Shown piece after piece: positions 59,492 through 64,000 of a stretch of DNA of 64,000 nt. The position numbers were made by a program, and so were the translations under genes. The DNA comes from Gracilimonas sp034520725 (GTDB lineage: Bacteria > Bacteroidota > Rhodothermia > Balneolales > Balneolaceae): assembly GCA_034520725.1 (NCBI GenBank), contig JAXHNH010000024.1, forward strand, positions 1 to 64,000, read 5' to 3'. Numbering within the stretch: position 1 is the stretch's first letter; each line of letters opens with the position of its first letter. Under the pieces are notes generated by a model. The model was not told the DNA's origin. It did no database searches and saw nothing but the letters and a program-made list of their open reading frames with translations.

Positions 59492-61333
59492 TTATTCCTT
59501 AAAAGAAATAAATAGGCCAAAGTTAGCATTCACTCCTATGATCTCACCGTTTTGCCTTTGTCCACCTATGGTATTGAAAACGAGTTTTATCCTTAAGGAG
59601 TCATCTTGCTCTTCCATAGTCATCTCATCGACTGTCAGGGTTTCAACTTTACCGGCACCGGTAGTATTCAGTGACCCAAAAAATGGCTTCAAATCGAACA
59701 ACAGATCGTGACCCGTAGATCTTTCTGCAACCTGTAATTCAAGATCTTCATTGTTAAATGAAATAGTATAAGATTTTCCACCTGCAACGGTCTCTAATTC
59801 TCTGGATTCATACCAAAGTTCGATCTCACCTACATAATGATCGAAACCATCCAATGGCACCGAAGCCATTCTGCTTTTTTGATACTGAAATATCGCAAAT
59901 TCTTCACTGCGTTCTCCCTTCATCTCCCAGTTATTCACGTAATCAATACCGATCAGATCAGTTATAGCTTGAGCATCTGAGACAACATTCATAGAATCCT
60001 TGTTTTCAAGCACTTCCTTAAGGTCCTGCCCAAAATAAGGCTGAATGGATTCAACACCTTTCAGATCAAGTAAATAATTAATCCCCGAACTGATTTCTTT
60101 GCGATCTTTGAATGGGATCTCATTATCAGCCTTCATGATGGTTCCACTTTCAGAAAGAAGACCATGTTTCTCAAAATTCTCTTCAAGTCTGCCCAACTGA
60201 CTTCTTTCAGAAACCGCAAAAGCCCCCAAAGGACCAAATGAGATCAGGATCGTAATCAGAAACAGTGATATCGGTATTATTCTGATATCCTTCATCTTAC
60301 TGATCAGAAAATAAATCACCAATCCGGTCAGCCATACTGCCAGTGTTGCAACATAATATCGGTTCACGGTTATTCCATACTCTGATATACGGACCCATAT
60401 GGAAAACATGAGTAAAACAATCAGCGGAATGAGTGCTAAATAGTATCCCCTTGAAAACAAATGCACCCATTTATGATCCTCTTCATCCTGTATTGGATAC
60501 AGAAGCAATAGCCCTAAAATTCCTGCGATCGAAAAATTAAGCACAAGATGGGCCACCCAGCCAATCGGCCATTGCCACTCGATCAGGATCTTTCCCATGT
60601 ACAGATATAATATAAGAATGTACACGACTATCAGAGGAATCAGAACATATTGAACAAATATCCTCAACCCTTTGGGATAAGCTCTCTCTTCATCCGTTAA
60701 ATGATCGGAATGAGGAACTCCCGCAAGAAAGAACCAGGTACCAAAGATACCGATCAAAAATATCGCTAACTGTCCATACCTTTTTCCTGCGATATTAAAT
60801 TCAAGCAGAACCTCTAAAGAGTAAATAGCTATCGATAAACCACCGAAAAGAACACCAACGTACAGGATCGAAAGTAAAATTCTTAAGAACAAGGTTTTAT
60901 TATAAGCCCAAAAATCCTTCACACTTTTATCACCTAAATACGGTGCAAATGAAACAAACAGATGAGAAGCCAGAAAAAACAAAAGATATCTATAAAATAC
61001 TTCTGAACCTGACGGTTCAAAATCTTCAGGTAAAAACCAGTAGTAAACAGCCAATAGTAAGACAGTCGCAGCTCTTGTAATCTGTAATTTTAAACGTTCC
61101 CACTTTCTACTCTCGCTAAATACTGTAACTGCAAGAAATAATGAAATAGACAAAGCTGAGATCCAGCAAAAATTTCTGATCAGGTATTTCCCTTCCCGTT
61201 GACCCCATGGTAAATCCACGAGCCATATAACCCCTAATGTGCCCAGAATAGCGAATGTCAAAACTATGGGAAATCTGCGGATCGTTACTGACGCTTTTGA
61301 AGTAATTTGCTGTATAGATGGGAAGCCTAGCAT
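59492..61333 (-). CDS. DUF4153-family membrane protein
   Basis: 613 aa. The N-terminal ~370 residues contain about eleven membrane helices. The conserved cytoplasmic loop LTDEERAYPKGLRIFVQYVLIPLIVVYILILYLYMGKILIEWQWPIGWVAHLVLNFSIAGILGLLLLYP is the hallmark of DUF4153. The C-terminal ~230 residues are a soluble domain with no cysteine or catalytic pattern (SYTISFNNEDLELQVAERSTGHDLLFDL). Function unknown; some relatives resemble permease or sensor modules. It starts 66 nt after the MORN-type lipoprotein gene stop in the same direction. Confidence 0.87.
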   Translation of the reverse strand: MLGFPSIQQITSKASVTIRRFPIVLTFAILGTLGVIWLVDLPWGQREGKYLIRNFCWISALSISLFLAVTVFSESRKWERLKLQITRAATVLLLAVYYWFLPEDFEPSGSEVFYRYLLFFLASHLFVSFAPYLGDKSVKDFWAYNKTLFLRILLSILYVGVLFGGLSIAIYSLEVLLEFNIAGKRYGQLAIFLIGIFGTWFFLAGVPHSDHLTDEERAYPKGLRIFVQYVLIPLIVVYILILYLYMGKILIEWQWPIGWVAHLVLNFSIAGILGLLLLYPIQDEEDHKWVHLFSRGYYLALIPLIVLLMFSIWVRISEYGITVNRYYVATLAVWLTGLVIYFLISKMKDIRIIPISLFLITILISFGPLGAFAVSERSQLGRLEENFEKHGLLSESGTIMKADNEIPFKDRKEISSGINYLLDLKGVESIQPYFGQDLKEVLENKDSMNVVSDAQAITDLIGIDYVNNWEMKGERSEEFAIFQYQKSRMASVPLDGFDHYVGEIELWYESRELETVAGGKSYTISFNNEDLELQVAERSTGHDLLFDLKPFFGSLNTTGAGKVETLTVDEMTMEEQDDSLRIKLVFNTIGGQRQNGEIIGVNANFGLFISFKE

Positions 61334-61398
61334 GCTCTACCTTAGTTTTGATCCTGGTTCGAATGTATCATTATTTGAGTTTAAAACAAGACGAATTC

Positions 61399-62187
61399 TT
61401 ACGGATCCATTTTAGAATCAGCCTTGTTACGATCCGGATACACTTCCCGTTTTACCTCATTACCTAGACTGTCATATTCTACCCAGTCACCCGATTGACG
61501 TCCATTAACATACTCACCGATCACTTTAAGCTGCCCGTTAGCATGCCATTCTTTTACCATTCCATGGAGACCAACTCCCGCTTTAAAAGGAAAATATCGG
61601 CGCATTGTACCCGAACCATCAAAATGAATACTTGCTGAATCCCGCCGTACGGTATATCGCTCAAGTTCCCCTTCCCTGTCATAGTAACTATGCATGGTAT
61701 CAGTGATGATCTCTTTGATCGCCTGAGTCCCTGAATAGTAATAGTACATCTCATTTTTGTTAGCTGACACCACCAGATTACCGGCAGAACTCCACAAAGA
61801 CATGGTTTTCTCATTGAATTTCTGATCCATCCCCAACGTACGGTTTGGATGCCAGTATCTTAACCTGAATATTTTTCCATCCTCAAATTCCCCCTGAATA
61901 TTATACCTGTTACGATGAAAGGTTCTGATGTACCCTGAATAAGGATATCCTGTTCTCTTGTGGACCAAAGTGAGGCTTGTATCGCGCACTAAATATTGTT
62001 GAATACCATTTATGCTTCCTCTGGTTATGAATTGATTGGGCAGAACCGGATTCCCATTTTCATCCCTGAACTCCAGATTATCATATCCATCCAGAAAATA
62101 GTGGTCCCTTCTATTTGACTGCTCCGAACAAGAAGCGATCAAGATCAAAAGCAATACATAAACAACCGTGCGGGAAATAAGGGTCAT
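61399..62187 (-). CDS. Lipoprotein with MORN-variant (YwqK-type) repeats
   Basis: 262 aa. Signal SRTVVYVLLLILIASCSEQ with lipobox IASC. Repeats of the MORN-2/YwqK style follow: TGYPYSGYIRTFHRNRYNIQGEFEDGKIFRLRYWHPNRT, YYDREGELERYTV, HFDGSGTMRRYFPF, and the clearest, GMVKEWHANGQLKVIGEYVNGRQSGDWVEYDSLGN. These beta-hairpin repeats mediate protein or membrane contact; the antitoxin name attached to the family is not informative here. The ATG overlaps the AI-2E permease stop by 1 nt, so the two are coupled. Confidence 0.85.
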   Translation of the reverse strand: MTLISRTVVYVLLLILIASCSEQSNRRDHYFLDGYDNLEFRDENGNPVLPNQFITRGSINGIQQYLVRDTSLTLVHKRTGYPYSGYIRTFHRNRYNIQGEFEDGKIFRLRYWHPNRTLGMDQKFNEKTMSLWSSAGNLVVSANKNEMYYYYSGTQAIKEIITDTMHSYYDREGELERYTVRRDSASIHFDGSGTMRRYFPFKAGVGLHGMVKEWHANGQLKVIGEYVNGRQSGDWVEYDSLGNEVKREVYPDRNKADSKMDP

Positions 62188-63287
62188 CAGTCTTTATTGT
62201 ATTCAATTGAATTACCCAAAAGATACCCATAGGGTTTCAATTCCGGCATCTGATCAAATATCACTTTCAGGATACCTATCAGCGGGACAAAAAGGATCAT
62301 ACCTGAAATTCCCCAAAGCTGACCACCTACGATCAAAGCTACCATAGCAACAAAAGGATTAATGGAAACTTTGGAACCTACAATTTTTGGGGTGATGAAA
62401 TTGCCTTCCAGAAATTGAACGGTAGCAAACACGATAACAACAAATAATGGGGTAAGCAGGGAATCAGTCAGTAATAAGGCAAACAGAAGCGGTGGAAAAG
62501 CACCTATTATGATTCCAATATACGGGATAATTGCAAGCAAAGAGGCAAATACTCCAAAGAACAGGGCATGTTCAAGGCCAATAATGAATAATCCGGTAGT
62601 GTTCAGCATGGCCAGTATTCCGATCACCGTTAACATTCCAACCAAATAGTTTTGGGTCACTTCCTGTATGCGGTTCAGTAAATTATCCACGTGAGAATAA
62701 TCCCCTCTCTTAGCTGCAAACAATTTTTGGAAAAAGGTCCGATACATCTCCTGATAGTAAAGCATAAAAAAGATAAAGATGGGCATAAGCCCCAAAACCG
62801 TGAACATATTGGTTGTAGCACTCACAACAGAACTCACCAGATTACCACTCTGATCAATGAGATTATTGACTCCTTGCTCCAGATATTTACTTTGCTCCTC
62901 CTGAGATAACCCTAACTGTTCCTCCAATAAACCAATTGCCTGAGCAGATAAAGCCTTTAGCTTTTCTGTAACTTCAGGCACCCGTTCAGCAAATTGGGCA
63001 AACTGCACCGATATCAGTGAAAGGATGCCCGCCAAAACAATGATCACAGCAATCAAACTCAGAATAATGCTTAAGACTTTTCCCATCTTAAGTTTCTCAA
63101 ACACCTTAACAAGTGGATTTAACAGCATCGCCAGAAAAGCAGAAAATGCCAGCGGCATCAATATAAACTTGGCAGAGGTCAGTACGATAACCAGTAGGCT
63201 TAAACCGATCAGGATCATTGTTGATTTAAACCAGAAGGGATGCTTCTTTTGAGAAGCAGTTGGATGGTGTAAGAAATTATTAGGCAT
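62187..63287 (-). CDS. AI-2E-family transporter (PerM/YdiK-like)
   Basis: 366 aa with about eight membrane helices: STMILIGLSLLVIVLTSAKFILMPLAFSAFLAMLLNPLV, VLSIILSLIAVIIVLAGILSLI, MFTVLGLMPIFIFFMLYYQEMY, YLVGMLTVIGILAMLNTTGLFIIGLEHALFFGVFASLLAIIPYIGIIIGAFPPLLFALLL, and QFLEGNFITPKIVGSKVSINPFVAMVALIVGGQLWGISGMILFVPLIGILKVI. The ALFFGVFASLLAIIPYIG and EGN-ITPKIVG motifs define the family. Members export AI-2 or act as Na+/H+ antiporters in different species; which applies here is unknown. Heads the operon with the MORN-type lipoprotein. Confidence 0.93.
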   Translation of the reverse strand: MPNNFLHHPTASQKKHPFWFKSTMILIGLSLLVIVLTSAKFILMPLAFSAFLAMLLNPLVKVFEKLKMGKVLSIILSLIAVIIVLAGILSLISVQFAQFAERVPEVTEKLKALSAQAIGLLEEQLGLSQEEQSKYLEQGVNNLIDQSGNLVSSVVSATTNMFTVLGLMPIFIFFMLYYQEMYRTFFQKLFAAKRGDYSHVDNLLNRIQEVTQNYLVGMLTVIGILAMLNTTGLFIIGLEHALFFGVFASLLAIIPYIGIIIGAFPPLLFALLLTDSLLTPLFVVIVFATVQFLEGNFITPKIVGSKVSINPFVAMVALIVGGQLWGISGMILFVPLIGILKVIFDQMPELKPYGYLLGNSIEYNKD

Positions 63288-63593
63288 AAAGTTGGTTTGG
63301 TTTATGACAGCTATATTAAATTAGTCGAAGCTAATATAACTTTTAAATACTTTTTGATTATGAGGGTGAAATCCTTGTACTCTCAGTTAATCCATTTGCT
63401 ATTTTTAAATGCCTAATATCATGGAAATGAACTTAAAGAAAAAACTTATTCCTTTATGCCTGGCACTTTTACCCCTGACAATATTTACTATGCCGGAATA
63501 TTGAAAGCATTGAAAAACTAATTAAAGAGCCGGGCATGCTGCAACAGTTTCCCGCTCCGGTTCAACATTCGTTCAAATCTAATTTACTACACT
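63288..63593. other. Divergent intergenic region with a small signal-peptide-like ORF
   Basis: 306 bp between the AI-2E gene and the epimerase. An ATG at 63421 opens 27 codons (MEMNLKKKLIPLCLALLPLTIFTMPEY, stop at 63504) that look like a signal peptide cut short. They may be the stub of a lost secreted protein or a chance frame. Nearby a short inverted pair (GAGCCGGGCATG ... CCCGCTCCGG) is seen around 63528-63560. No terminator is clear. Confidence 0.4.
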
Positions 63594-63992
63594 ATGCATA
63601 TTGATCACATTGGCATCGCCGTCAAAGACATTAAATCAGCAACTGAAACTTATTCCAAGATCCTAAACAGTTCTCCGACCAAAACCGAAGTCGTTGAAAG
63701 TGAAAAAGTGGAAACCGTTTTCTTTCAGACCGGGGAATCGAAAGTTGAACTGCTTGGCCCCACTGATGAGGACTCTGTTATTGCAAAATATGTGACTAAG
63801 AAAGGTGAAGGACTACACCATGTTGCCTTTGAAGTGAAAGACATCCATGCCGAATTAGACAGGTTGCGAAAAGAAGGCTTTACTGTCCTGAACGAACAGC
63901 CCAAGGATGGGGCTGATAATAAACTGGTGGCTTTTGTCCATCCCAAGGATAATAACGGGGTATTGGTGGAGCTGTGCCAAAGTAAAAAATAA
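63594..63992 (+). CDS. mce: Methylmalonyl-CoA epimerase
   Basis: 132 aa, the family length. A VOC-fold enzyme interconverting (S)- and (R)-methylmalonyl-CoA, the step before MutAB. MHIDHIGIAVKDIKSATETYSKIL gives the first metal His (H5) and the motif of the first beta-alpha-beta-beta-beta module. GESKVELLGPTDEDSVIAKYV holds the Glu ligand, GLHHVAFEVKDI the second His, and NNGVLVELCQ the last Glu. All ligands are present. It lies 33 kb from mutA-mutB-meaB instead of with them, so the pathway is split within this window. Confidence 0.95.
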   Translation: MHIDHIGIAVKDIKSATETYSKILNSSPTKTEVVESEKVETVFFQTGESKVELLGPTDEDSVIAKYVTKKGEGLHHVAFEVKDIHAELDRLRKEGFTVLNEQPKDGADNKLVAFVHPKDNNGVLVELCQSKK

Positions 63993-64000
63993 ACCACTCT

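Overview
The window looks like a chromosomal segment of a Bacteroidota-type bacterium, most likely from the Balneolota/Rhodothermota side. This is inferred from gene content and neighbourhood, not from a database search. Pointers are the DUF3822-rsmD-coaD neighbourhood, folP next to the diadenylate cyclase cdaA, a carboxypeptidase-regulatory-domain TonB receptor, DUF349 and DUF4153 proteins, an arsenosugar cassette, and few strong Shine-Dalgarno sites. Many genes in the left half carry single-base indels, several of them in homopolymers. The segment therefore probably comes from an error-prone or low-coverage (metagenomic) assembly, and several 'pseudogenes' are probably intact in the cell.

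Layout. 1-3.9 kb: the end of a surface-polysaccharide locus (start of one nucleotide-sugar epimerase, a broken second epimerase, a broken nucleotide-sugar dehydrogenase) and a winged-helix regulator. 2.6-9.76 kb: an accessory, repeat-rich stretch with three PIN-type toxin-antitoxin modules, a truncated IS3-family element and a mosaic of dispersed palindromic repeats, ending at a tRNA-Arg(ACG). 10.3-23.6 kb: a sensory block with a seven-PAS kinase, a LuxR-type regulator, a degenerate receiver-only protein, a PAS/HisKA_2 kinase (frameshifted), a GAF kinase, a hybrid kinase and a PAS-only protein, with sufE between the last two. 23.7-24.7 kb: a collapsed sulfatase-modifying-factor-type lipoprotein gene and two near-identical 205-bp direct repeats.

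24.7-30.6 kb: acyl-CoA dehydrogenase divergent from mutA-mutB-meaB, a methylmalonyl-CoA (propionate / branched-chain) module whose epimerase sits at the far right end (63.6 kb). 30.7-35.2 kb: secreted nuclease-like lipoprotein, cdaA, folP, a 7Fe/8Fe-type ferredoxin and an NPP-type phosphodiesterase lipoprotein. 35.3-41 kb: TonB-dependent receptor and a four-gene arsenosugar cassette. 41-50 kb: small outer-membrane protein, MBL-fold hydrolase, DUF349 protein, MscS channel, CsbD, Dps, SixA-like phosphatase, YihY and MATE membrane proteins (envelope and stress housekeeping). 50.4-58.1 kb: unknown membrane-anchored protein, DUF3822, rsmD, coaD, an aminotransferase, a DUF433/DUF5615 TA pair, an FmdB-like protein without its cysteines, a MarR/GbsR-type regulator, YraN and PolX. 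58.1-64 kb: an AbrB/PIN TA pair, flavin reductase, DUF4153 membrane protein, MORN-type lipoprotein, AI-2E-family permease and methylmalonyl-CoA epimerase.

The observations most worth following are: (a) 'stuttering' extragenic palindromes with unrelated sequences but one shared architecture, several sitting on stop codons; (b) a MITE-like element that exactly fills the gap between two convergent stop codons; (c) five PIN-type TA modules in one window, one of them with three genes; (d) a 10-bp inverted repeat in the divergent acyl-CoA dehydrogenase / mutAB promoter region; and (e) the sensory block with a receiver-like protein lacking its acidic pocket.
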